Assembly: GCA_023229605.1 (NCBI GenBank)
Contig: JALNYY010000014.1
Coordinates: 1 to 47,518 of the forward strand
From: Methylobacter sp.
GTDB taxonomy: Bacteria > Pseudomonadota > Gammaproteobacteria > Methylococcales > Methylomonadaceae
Direction: 5' to 3'
DNA: 47,518 nucleotides
A model generated the notes under the pieces. That model searched no databases and was not told the DNA's origin. It worked only from the letters and a program-made list of their open reading frames with translations. Position 1 is the stretch's first letter. Every line of letters begins with the position of its first letter. Below are positions 1 through 7,941 of this stretch, piece by piece. Both the position numbers and the translations under genes were made by a program.

Positions 1-1071
1 GCGGAATTTATCGCCGGCAAGTTGGCGGGATTCGGCCTGGAAGTTCATCAGGGCTTGGGCACAACCGGCGTTGTCGCGACGCTGTCCGCCGGGAACGGCG
101 ACAGGAAAATCGCGTTGCGGGCCGATATGGATGCCTTGTTTATTCAGGAGCAGAACGCCTTTGCCTACAAATCCCGCCACGACGGGAAAATGCATGCCTG
201 CGGCCATGACGGCCATTCGGCGATGCTGTTGGGTGCGGCCTGCTATTTGGCTAAGCACCGCAATTTTAACGGCACGGTGTATTTTATTTTTCAGCCTGCC
301 GAAGAGGGCCGCGCCGGAGCCAGGCGGATGATCGATGACGGGCTGTTTGAAAAATTCCCGGCCGACTGCGTTTTCGGGCTGCACAACGTCCCCGACATTC
401 CAACCGGGCATTTTGCGGCCAAACCCGGCGCGATGATGGCGTCATTCGACTGCTTCGAAATCATTATCGCCGGGCAGGCGACCCATGCCGCAATGCCGCA
501 TCTGGGCAATGATGCGATAGTCGCGTCGGCGCAGCTGATTACCGCATTGCAGACCATTGTCAGCCGAACGGTTAATCCTGCCGACCCGGCGGTGGTTAGC
601 ATTACCCAGATACATGCGGGCAATACCTGGAATGCGCTGCCGGAATCGGTTTTGTTAAGAGGCACTTTCCGTTGCTTTGACAGCGCGGTTCAAAAAACCA
701 TCGCCGATAAAATCACCCGGCTGGCGCATGCAATTTGCGAGGGTTTCGGGGTCAGCGCCAAAATCAGCTTCAACCCGGAAAACCACGGTTATCCGGTGAC
801 CTTTAATACCGAAGCGGAAACGAATCTGGCGCTACAAGCGGCTATTGCCGTGGCCGGGGAAGACTGCGTGGATCGGCAGCCTGTACCCGGCATGGGTTCG
901 GAAGATTTTGCCTTTATGTTGCAGGAAAAACCCGGCTGTTATGCGTGGATAGGCAACGGCTCTTCCGAAAACGGCTGCCTGCTGCATAATCCGCATTATG
1001 ATTTTAACGACCGGATATTGCCGGCCGGCACGGCTTACTGGGTAAAACTGGTTGAAACGGTGTTGGGCTAA
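1..1071 (+). CDS. M20-family amidohydrolase (hippurate hydrolase-like), 5' partial
   Basis: Metal-dependent amidohydrolase of peptidase family M20, the group of hippurate, indole-acetyl-amino-acid and N-acyl-amino-acid hydrolases; it cleaves an N-acyl amide in the cytoplasm. The frame is open to the first base of the window, so the start lies outside and an internal ATG at 22 is not the true start. Visible signatures are an ADMDAL motif, the metal-binding HACGHDGH motif about 60 residues in, FQPAEEG with the catalytic and metal-binding glutamates, the dimerisation-domain stretch around THAAMPH, and the C-terminal GSEDFAFM. Family length is about 390 residues, so only a short N-terminal piece is missing. 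It ends three bases before the convergent ribA. The exact acyl substrate cannot be read from the sequence. Confidence 0.9.
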   Translation, partial: AEFIAGKLAGFGLEVHQGLGTTGVVATLSAGNGDRKIALRADMDALFIQEQNAFAYKSRHDGKMHACGHDGHSAMLLGAACYLAKHRNFNGTVYFIFQPAEEGRAGARRMIDDGLFEKFPADCVFGLHNVPDIPTGHFAAKPGAMMASFDCFEIIIAGQATHAAMPHLGNDAIVASAQLITALQTIVSRTVNPADPAVVSITQIHAGNTWNALPESVLLRGTFRCFDSAVQKTIADKITRLAHAICEGFGVSAKISFNPENHGYPVTFNTEAETNLALQAAIAVAGEDCVDRQPVPGMGSEDFAFMLQEKPGCYAWIGNGSSENGCLLHNPHYDFNDRILPAGTAYWVKLVETVLG

Positions 1072-1074
1072 CCT

Positions 1075-1683
1075 TCAGCCCTTTTTTGACTCAAACAGCA
1101 TATGCGCCATTTTTTTTGCTTTGGTTTTTAAATAACCGACATTGTCGTCGTGAGCCACGACTTCAACCGGAATCCGACCCGCCACGTTAATGCCGAGTTT
1201 CTTCAACTCTTCTATTTTCTTGGGGTTATTGGTAATCAGTTCTATGGATTTTATGTTCAGGTTCTCCAGCATTAAAGCGGCAATGCTGTATTCCCTTTCG
1301 TCGGCAAGATGACCCAGATGGATATTGGCGTCCACCGTATCCATGCCCTGATCCTGTAAGTTATAAGCCTGCAGTTTTTTCAACAGGCCGATGCCGCGGC
1401 CTTCCTGGCGCAGATAAATCAACACGCCGAAACCGGCGTTATCGATCATTTGCAGCGCCATATCCAGCTGTTCGCCGCAATCGCAACGCCTTGACCCCAA
1501 TACGTCGCCGGTAAAGCACTCGGAATGAATGCGCACCGGTACATGTTCTTTGCCCGCAACATCGCCTTTGACCAGGGCGACATGTTCCTTATCGTCAATG
1601 GTATTGCTGTAGTAATGCAGAATAAATTCGCCGTGCTTGGTCGGGATCGGCGTCTGTACCAGATTTTCTAATTGTGGCTTCAC
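1075..1683 (-). CDS. ribA: GTP cyclohydrolase II
   Basis: First committed enzyme of riboflavin synthesis: opens the imidazole ring of GTP to give the 2,5-diaminopyrimidinone phosphate, formate and pyrophosphate. The 202-residue length is that of stand-alone RibA, not a RibBA fusion. The zinc site is visible as three cysteines in SECFTGDVLGSRRCDCGEQL, and the GTP-binding and catalytic stretch as RQEGRGIGLLKKLQAYNLQD. The start used is GTG at 1681-1683; I see no strong ribosome-binding site before it, so the start is moderately certain. It is convergent with the upstream amidohydrolase and separated by about 145 bases from the methyltransferase, so probably its own transcript. Confidence 0.95.
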   Translation of the reverse strand: MKPQLENLVQTPIPTKHGEFILHYYSNTIDDKEHVALVKGDVAGKEHVPVRIHSECFTGDVLGSRRCDCGEQLDMALQMIDNAGFGVLIYLRQEGRGIGLLKKLQAYNLQDQGMDTVDANIHLGHLADEREYSIAALMLENLNIKSIELITNNPKKIEELKKLGINVAGRIPVEVVAHDDNVGYLKTKAKKMAHMLFESKKG

Positions 1684-1828
1684 GTAAATAATTAATCCAA
1701 AAATTCGTTATATTTTACCCAATTCGACGGCTGTCCAGTTAAAAAGTTTCATGCCGTTTTTGGCGTTATGATTTCTAACAAGAACGCATGATGTTTTTGT
1801 TCTCCCGCCCTACATGAATATCAACCCG

Positions 1829-2446
1829 CTATTTCCGGGCTTCAATCAGCTTGATAATATCATTACTACGCTCATCGACATGCACCGATGTGAACGCGCA
1901 GGCTTTAACGTTTTTAACGGTGTTTCTGTTAATGTTAGCCCCGACCAGCGCAACAACGACAGGATTAAGCAGATTCATCACAGCGGCAATCACGGGGTTT
2001 GAACTCAGCACATGCTCCAGCAATACGACCTGCCCGCCGGGTTTGCACACGCGGTAAAGCTCCTTCAATCCCTTTACTGCCGACGGCACCGAACAAAAAA
2101 CAAAGGAACAGATAACGGTATCGAAACTGTTATCGGCAAAGCATAACGACTGAATATCCATCAGCTCCAGATCGACAGCGATATTTTTCCTGTCCCGTTT
2201 TAGCGCCGCCTGCTTTAGCATTTGCTCGCTAAAATCAATCGCCGTTATCCTGGCATCCTTGGGATAATAGTCGAAATTCTTGCCCGTCCCTACGCCGACT
2301 TCAAGAATATGATGGCCCTCGACCTTGGCCCATAATTTCTTCCGCCAGTTTTTAAAAAACAGCCCCTCCATGACTGCCTCCATGCCCTCAAAATACGGGG
2401 CGATCCGGTCGTATCGTTTTCTAATAGCGGCGCTGTCTGGCTTCAT
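1829..2446 (-). CDS. class I SAM-dependent methyltransferase (UbiE/PmtA-like)
   Basis: A 205-residue methyltransferase with the class I Rossmann fold. Motif I is LEVGVGTGKNFDYYP (about residues 48-62), the acidic strand-2 end is AIDFSEQML, and motif IV-V is seen in FDTVICSFVFCSV followed by YRVCKPGGQVVLLEHV. This pattern, with the CSVP stretch and the KPGG turn, is typical of UbiE/COQ5-like enzymes and bacterial phosphatidylethanolamine N-methyltransferases of the PmtA type. The N-terminal RYDRIAPYFEGME also fits that group. Substrate is therefore inferred as a lipid or quinone precursor and is not proven. It starts with ATG at 2446 and stands alone between ribA and glgP. Confidence 0.8.
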   Translation of the reverse strand: MKPDSAAIRKRYDRIAPYFEGMEAVMEGLFFKNWRKKLWAKVEGHHILEVGVGTGKNFDYYPKDARITAIDFSEQMLKQAALKRDRKNIAVDLELMDIQSLCFADNSFDTVICSFVFCSVPSAVKGLKELYRVCKPGGQVVLLEHVLSSNPVIAAVMNLLNPVVVALVGANINRNTVKNVKACAFTSVHVDERSNDIIKLIEARK

Positions 2447-2510
2447 AATGGCTTTTGGTAATTAATCGGGTGCTGCATAGTACAGCGCAAGCTTGATTGT
2501 CATCAACAAT

Positions 2511-2626
2511 AAATAGAACACGGATTGACTGATGCCCGCAGCGTCCACAAAAATCACCTTTCTATTAGATGTGCGTAATATCAGAAAATAAAATCCGTTT
2601 CAATCCGTCTCATCCGTGTTCTATTT
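2511..2626. repeat. 116-bp element bounded by 15-bp perfect inverted repeats
   Basis: The arm at 2511-2525 (AAATAGAACACGGAT) is repeated perfectly in inverted orientation at 2612-2626, leaving 86 bases between. Secondary inverted similarity (CGGATTGA against TCAATCCG) continues inside. It fills most of the gap between glgP and the methyltransferase. The form is that of a miniature palindromic element; it could also act as a stem-loop at the end of the glgP transcript, but there is no clean T-run after a compact stem. Confidence 0.6.
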
Positions 2627-2638
2627 TTAATAAATTTA

Positions 2639-5146
2639 TCAGGGATATTGCACAGGCACAGGCTCCAGCTTCCAAATGTCCCTGTTATAGTCGTTGATGG
2701 TTCTGTCCGTGGAAAATTTGCCGCTGTTTGCACAATTCAATATGCTCATCCGGGTCCAGTGCTCTTTATCCAGATAGGCCGCTTCCACCCGTTTTTGCGC
2801 ATCGATATAACTTCTAAAATCCGCGATAGTCATCCACGGATCGTGCTTGCTTTTAATGGCGACGATAAGGCTGTCGAAAATTCCCGGTTCGAACTGATTA
2901 AAATGCCCGCTTTCCAGAAGATTCATCACCCGCTGCAAATCTTCATCCTGATCGATAATGGCGACGGGGTCGTAATGCTCCCGCCTTGCTTCGATCTGTT
3001 CTTCGGTCAGGCCGAACAGGAAAAAGTTTTCATCGCCGACTTCCTCCCTTATTTCAATATTGGCGCCATCCAGCGTCCCGATCGTTAATGCGCCGTTCAT
3101 CATCAGCTTCATATTGCCGGTGCCGGACGCCTCTTTGCCTGCGGTGGAAATCTGCTCGGAAAGATCGGCGGCGGGACAGATTATTTCCATCCCCGAGACC
3201 CGGTAATCGGGCAGGAAAAACAGGGTCAGCTTGTCGCCTATATCGGGGTCCGCATTAATGACTTGCGCGACATTATTAATCAGTTTAATGGTTCTTTTCG
3301 CCATCGCATAACCGGGCGCCGCCTTGCCGCCGATCAGTACGCAGCGCGGAACCCAGTTTGCCGTCTCGCCGCGTTTAATAAGATCGTAAAGATGAATCAC
3401 ATGCAGGACATTTAAAATCTGCCGCTTGTATTCATGGATACGCTTAACTTGTATATCAAACAGCGCATCGGGATTTAAGTTGATGTCCAGATATTGTTTT
3501 TTATGTTCAATCAGGCGCTGCTTTGCGCGTTGTTTTATCGCGCGCCAGCGATTCCGAAACTGGGTGTCTTCGGCAAAAGGCGCCAGCTTTTTCAATTCGT
3601 CCAGGTGGGTTACCCAGCCGTCGCCGATGGTTTCGGTTATCAGCGCGGCCAGCTCGGGATTGCATGAAGCCAGCCAGCGGCGCGGGGTAACGCCGTTGGT
3701 TTTATTGTTAAACTTGTGCGGCCATAATTCGTAAAAGTCGCGAAACAGGCCCTGTTGCAGTAACTGGGAATGCAATTGGGCGACGCCGTTGACTGAAAAA
3801 CTGCCGACTATCGCAAGATAGGCCATGCGCACCTGCTGTTCGGCGCCTTCCTCTATGATCGACATCCTGCCCAACCTGGCTTTATCGCCGGGCCAATGCG
3901 CTGCAACTTCCGACAAGAAATGGGCGTTTATTTCAAAGATAATCTCCATCAATCTGGGCAATAACCGCTGCATGAGCTTGACCGGCCATTTTTCCAGCGC
4001 TTCAGGCAGCAGGGTATGATTGGTATAAGCCATGGTCTGCCGGGTAATTCCCCAGGCCGTAGCCCATGACAGGCCATGCACATCCATTAGCAGCCGCATC
4101 AGTTCGGCAACGGCGATGCTCGGATGGGTATCGTTTAACTGGAAACAGCGCTTCTTGGTGAAGTTTGCGAACTCGTGTCCATGCTGCCTGATCCAATGGG
4201 AGATGACATCCTGCAAGCTGGCCGAAGCCAGGAAATACTGCTGGCGCAGCCTCAATTCCTTGCCGTTTTCATTGGCGTCATTCGGATACAACACCATCGT
4301 AATATGCTCTGCGGTGACTTTCGCGGCCACCGATTCGGCATAATCGCCCGCGTTAAATTCATCCAGGTTAAATTCCTCGGTAGCCACGGCTTTCCATAAC
4401 CGCAAGGTATTGACGGTGTTGTTTTTAAATCCCGGCACCGGCGTGTCGAAGGGAACCGCCAGCACATCATTAGTGCTGATCCAGCAGACCCGCTGTTTGC
4501 CTTGCTCATCGGTCTGTATTTCGGTATGGCCGCCAAGCTTAACGCGCCACGAATATTCCAGCCGCTCAATTTCCCAGACATTGCCGTGACGCAGCCAGTG
4601 ATCGGGCTTTTCGACCTGCTCGCCATTGACGATAGTTTGGGTAAACATGCCGTATTCATAACGCAAGCCGTAACCGATGACCGGCAGTTGCAATGTCGCG
4701 CAACTGTCGATAAAACAGGCGGCCAAACGCCCCAGCCCGCCGTTGCCTAAGCCTGCATCCAGCTCCCGGTCAATCAGTTCTTCGATTTCAATACCCAAAT
4801 CGTGCATGGCCTGGGTGGCTGCGTCCGTCACGCCCAGATTAAGCATTGCGTTGCTCAGGGTTCTGCCCATTAAAAACTCCATGGACAGGTAAAATACCTG
4901 CCTGCTATCCATTTTGTTATAGGTTTGATAAGTGGTTTTCCAACGCTCCATCAGCCGGTCGCGAATCGACAGGGACAACGCCTCGCAGGCATAGAAAGGC
5001 GATGAACGGAAATTTTCGTCCCGCCCCAGCAAATGAACGTAATACTGTTTGAAGTCATCAATCAAATCCTCTTTGGTCACTCCCAATATAGAGACATCTG
5101 TAATTGAAGATTTAGGCTTGCTCGTAACAAATCGTTTATCAGGCAT
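2639..5146 (-). CDS. glgP: glycogen/maltodextrin phosphorylase
   Basis: Pyridoxal-phosphate enzyme that releases glucose-1-phosphate from the non-reducing ends of glycogen, in the cytoplasm. At 835 residues it has full family length. Landmarks are YLSMEFLMGRTLSNAMLNL near residue 85, GLGNGGLGRLAACFIDSCATL near 135, the NGVTPRRWL motif mid-protein, FDIQVKRIHEYKRQ in the C-terminal domain, and the PLP-lysine region EASGTGNMKLMMNGALTIGT around residue 675. A good ribosome-binding site (GGAG) lies just before ATG 5146. The gene starts 27 bases after the end of a ParA-like ATPase on the same strand, so the two are probably co-transcribed. No other glycogen gene is in the window. Confidence 0.96.
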   Translation of the reverse strand: MPDKRFVTSKPKSSITDVSILGVTKEDLIDDFKQYYVHLLGRDENFRSSPFYACEALSLSIRDRLMERWKTTYQTYNKMDSRQVFYLSMEFLMGRTLSNAMLNLGVTDAATQAMHDLGIEIEELIDRELDAGLGNGGLGRLAACFIDSCATLQLPVIGYGLRYEYGMFTQTIVNGEQVEKPDHWLRHGNVWEIERLEYSWRVKLGGHTEIQTDEQGKQRVCWISTNDVLAVPFDTPVPGFKNNTVNTLRLWKAVATEEFNLDEFNAGDYAESVAAKVTAEHITMVLYPNDANENGKELRLRQQYFLASASLQDVISHWIRQHGHEFANFTKKRCFQLNDTHPSIAVAELMRLLMDVHGLSWATAWGITRQTMAYTNHTLLPEALEKWPVKLMQRLLPRLMEIIFEINAHFLSEVAAHWPGDKARLGRMSIIEEGAEQQVRMAYLAIVGSFSVNGVAQLHSQLLQQGLFRDFYELWPHKFNNKTNGVTPRRWLASCNPELAALITETIGDGWVTHLDELKKLAPFAEDTQFRNRWRAIKQRAKQRLIEHKKQYLDINLNPDALFDIQVKRIHEYKRQILNVLHVIHLYDLIKRGETANWVPRCVLIGGKAAPGYAMAKRTIKLINNVAQVINADPDIGDKLTLFFLPDYRVSGMEIICPAADLSEQISTAGKEASGTGNMKLMMNGALTIGTLDGANIEIREEVGDENFFLFGLTEEQIEARREHYDPVAIIDQDEDLQRVMNLLESGHFNQFEPGIFDSLIVAIKSKHDPWMTIADFRSYIDAQKRVEAAYLDKEHWTRMSILNCANSGKFSTDRTINDYNRDIWKLEPVPVQYP

Positions 5147-5173
5147 GATTTACTCCAAGAAGTTGATGTGAGT

Positions 5174-5932
5174 TTAAGCGCCGTTCGTTTGGTTAATGCG
5201 GGCCAGAATTTCCAGCCACAAGGCATCGTAAGCGGCCGTGGATTGGCTTTTCCTGATATAGCCGCCGAGCGGCATACGCTCCAGGCCCATGCGTTCAATA
5301 TCGCTGGCATAAGGAATGGCGGCGGTTAAAATACCGGGATGGCTCCCACTCAGATTATCCATGATGTCCCGGTGCATTTTTTTGCGCCGGTCGACCATCG
5401 AAAAAAACGGGATCAGCGCCAGTTTATTCAAACCGTTATCTTCGATGAACTTCTCCAGTTGCTCGAGTGTCCTTAACGACAATGTGGTCGGAATGATCGG
5501 CGACAATAACATATCGGCAGCCTCAAAAACGGCTTCGGATAATAACGAAATGCTGGGCGGGCAATCCAGAAAAATAAAATCGTATTCTTCCGCCAGCGGA
5601 GAAAGCAGCTTTTTAAGTTGCCGGGTCGGTTTTTTCTTGGCGTCCAGAACCAGATCCAGATTTCTGAACGAAAAATCGGCCGGCAATAAATCCAGATTTT
5701 CAAAGTCGGTGCCTTTAATCAGGCCGTCCAGTTCGCGTTTTCCGGCGATTAAGTCTTTGCTGCCGCCCTTGATCTTGGGCTTGATGCGAAAATAATAGCT
5801 GCTGGCCCCCTGCGGATCAAGATCCCAAACCAGGACGCGGTAACCGTTACGGGCGGCCGTGTATGCCAGATTAACCGCGCTTGAGGTTTTGCCAACACCA
5901 CCCTTGATGCTGTAGACAGCTAATACATTCAT
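5174..5932 (-). CDS. ParA/MinD-type ATPase
   Basis: Deviant Walker-A P-loop ATPase of 252 residues. The N-terminus carries YSIKGGVGKTSSAVNLAY (about residues 7-24) with the signature lysine of the KGGVGKT motif, a Walker A' aspartate in VWDLDPQGASS, and the Walker B-like FIFLDCPPSISLLSEA near residue 120. Proteins of this size without an N-terminal DNA-binding extension include chromosomal ParA-like and orphan positioning ATPases that move cargo such as storage granules, carboxysomes or chemoreceptors. No ParB gene or parS-like site is visible beside it. It is followed after 27 bases by glgP, so a link to positioning or inheritance of glycogen is possible but is only a suggestion from the neighbourhood. 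Confidence 0.85.
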   Translation of the reverse strand: MNVLAVYSIKGGVGKTSSAVNLAYTAARNGYRVLVWDLDPQGASSYYFRIKPKIKGGSKDLIAGKRELDGLIKGTDFENLDLLPADFSFRNLDLVLDAKKKPTRQLKKLLSPLAEEYDFIFLDCPPSISLLSEAVFEAADMLLSPIIPTTLSLRTLEQLEKFIEDNGLNKLALIPFFSMVDRRKKMHRDIMDNLSGSHPGILTAAIPYASDIERMGLERMPLGGYIRKSQSTAAYDALWLEILARINQTNGA

Positions 5933-6081
5933 AGTATGGTCTCGTGTTTATTCCGGTAAAGTTGAAACACGATAAGTTAAACCACCGCCATTGGCAAGAC
6001 TACCCAACCCGGTTCTACATAACGGACAGCATTCAAGCTACCCGCTTAGGCCATGCAGAGTGTGTTGTGCGTATCCTGCGG

Positions 6082-7941
6082 CTAGATCGACGAGGCAAGC
6101 TGCACTCCGTTGCGATTGCCTTGTTTGACAAGGTATAACGCATCATCCGCGCGTTTCATCAATTCTTTCCCGCTTGGCTTGGCTCCCATGGAACCCGCCA
6201 CGCCGATACTGACGGTAACCGGGTAGCGCAATACGAGTCCCTGCGGCTGATTTTTTTCGATCGAGCCGCGGATGCGCTCTGCCAGCAACAGTGCGGTGGC
6301 TCCGTTGGTGTTGGGGGCGATAATCAGAAACTCCTCGCCGCCCAATCGACAGACAATATCGTTGGTGCGCGCAGTTTTTCGCATCAATCCGGCAGCATGC
6401 GCCAACACCTTATCGCCGACATCATGGCCCAAAGTGTCATTGACTGATTTGAAGTGGTCCAAATCCAGCATTAACACGCTTAACGGCTGATTGGAGCGCA
6501 GCGCGGTCGCCAACTCCTGTTCCAGCCGCTGCAACGCATAACGCCGATTGGGCAAGCCGGTCAGAATGTCCGTATTCGCCATAGACTTAAGACGACGGTT
6601 GGCTACCGCCAGCTCGGCGGAATAGCGCTGAATGTCCCGGCTCTCTTTTTCCAATTCATGTTGCAGCGTGATGATCCGCTGACCGGCCCGAAGACGCGCC
6701 AGCAACACGCGCAAACTGACCGGCTTGGTCACATAGTCATCGATACCGGCATCGAAAGCTTCAACCAGAGCATCCTCCTCTTCCGTCGAGGTCAGCATAA
6801 TCAGGTAAATGTTTTTGCCGAAAGTCGATGCGCGCAACGCCTTGCAAAGAGTCAATCCATCTATCGGTTTCATACGCCAATCGGTAATCACCAATTGCGG
6901 CCCGTGCTCAACGATATATTTTAGCGCGGAGTCGCCGTCGCGGCACACCGCAACCCGATTTCCCGCCGCTGCAAGCTGTTTGGAAAGACGCGCCAGCATC
7001 ATCGGATCGTCATCGACCAGCAGCAAGTTCAAACCGGGCAAAACCGGTTCAAAAGCGTCGACAATTTTTAGCATCGGCTGGGACACATCGGTTTTTACTT
7101 CAATTAACTTTCCCCATTCGTGCCAAAGCTCGATGGTTTCATCGATAAACGTCAGCAACACTGGTTCATCCAGTCCGTGAAGACCGGCCTCCGTTGTTAA
7201 ATCCGGCAACAACGCGGCTCTATGGGCGTCATCAGCGATACAGTAGTTTCCGATCAGCCGCGCGAAAATCAGTTGCCTGGCCAACTGTTCGGTTCGGCTG
7301 AGCCCAGGCACTTTCATCTCAAAACTCAGTTTCAACGCGTCCAAAAATATCGCCGGGAAACCCCAATCGGCCAGCAACATTAAACTCAAGGCGTTATGAT
7401 CGATAGCGAAACGCTCGCGCTCCAGAGCAAGAAGCTGCTTGCCCTCCGCCGAACTAAGGCATTCGCCATAAATGTCCGACCAGGCGGTTGCCAGAGCGAG
7501 ACTGCCGATGTCGCTAAGCAATCCCAATGTAAACGATTCCTCGGGCACCACGGTGGGTTCCAGTGCCGTGATCGCGGCAATCGACACCGACACCGCCAGC
7601 GAACGCGACCAGTAAGCTTCATAATCAAAGCCCTGGCAATGCCCCTTGCTGTTGGTGCCGATCAGGGAGAGACTCAGCGCAAAGTTGCGCACTGCCTGCA
7701 TCCCCATCATCATTACCGCCGATTGAATATCGGCTATCGGCCGCCTGGCCCCGAAGGCGGCCGAATTGGCGAAGCGCAAGATGCGCCCGCTTAGGGCGGG
7801 ATCGACTTTAACCAGCTGGCTCACTTGCTGCACGGTGGCGTCGCTTTGCTGCACCAGCTGCATGATGGCCAACGCCGTTCCCGAAGGAGAAGGCAGACGG
7901 TCTGCGGCTTTCAGTTCATTAAAATTGAATTCGGTATTCAT
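6082..7941 (-). CDS. HDOD-REC-GGDEF response regulator, predicted diguanylate cyclase
   Basis: A 619-residue signalling protein with three domains. Residues about 10-210 form an HDOD domain (LPSPSGTALAIMQLV, then KVDPALSGRILRFANSAAF). Residues about 303-420 form a receiver with acidic pocket VDDD near 309-312, phospho-acceptor D354 in ITDWRMKPIDG and lysine K407 in VTKPV. From about 455 there is a GGDEF domain with GGEEF at 534-538, which is catalytically competent for making cyclic di-GMP. RTND at 525-528 is an RxxD inhibitory site at the standard five-residue spacing. Its ATG overlaps the end of the hybrid kinase by four bases (ATGA), so the kinase is the probable phosphate donor and the pair a translationally coupled two-component module with a second-messenger output. 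Confidence 0.92.
   Translation of the reverse strand: MNTEFNFNELKAADRLPSPSGTALAIMQLVQQSDATVQQVSQLVKVDPALSGRILRFANSAAFGARRPIADIQSAVMMMGMQAVRNFALSLSLIGTNSKGHCQGFDYEAYWSRSLAVSVSIAAITALEPTVVPEESFTLGLLSDIGSLALATAWSDIYGECLSSAEGKQLLALERERFAIDHNALSLMLLADWGFPAIFLDALKLSFEMKVPGLSRTEQLARQLIFARLIGNYCIADDAHRAALLPDLTTEAGLHGLDEPVLLTFIDETIELWHEWGKLIEVKTDVSQPMLKIVDAFEPVLPGLNLLLVDDDPMMLARLSKQLAAAGNRVAVCRDGDSALKYIVEHGPQLVITDWRMKPIDGLTLCKALRASTFGKNIYLIMLTSTEEEDALVEAFDAGIDDYVTKPVSLRVLLARLRAGQRIITLQHELEKESRDIQRYSAELAVANRRLKSMANTDILTGLPNRRYALQRLEQELATALRSNQPLSVLMLDLDHFKSVNDTLGHDVGDKVLAHAAGLMRKTARTNDIVCRLGGEEFLIIAPNTNGATALLLAERIRGSIEKNQPQGLVLRYPVTVSIGVAGSMGAKPSGKELMKRADDALYLVKQGNRNGVQLASSI

Noticed and set aside
5944..6138. 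Plus-strand frame before the HDOD-REC-GGDEF gene
   Set aside because: Overlaps the end of the real gene and has no start context or motif.
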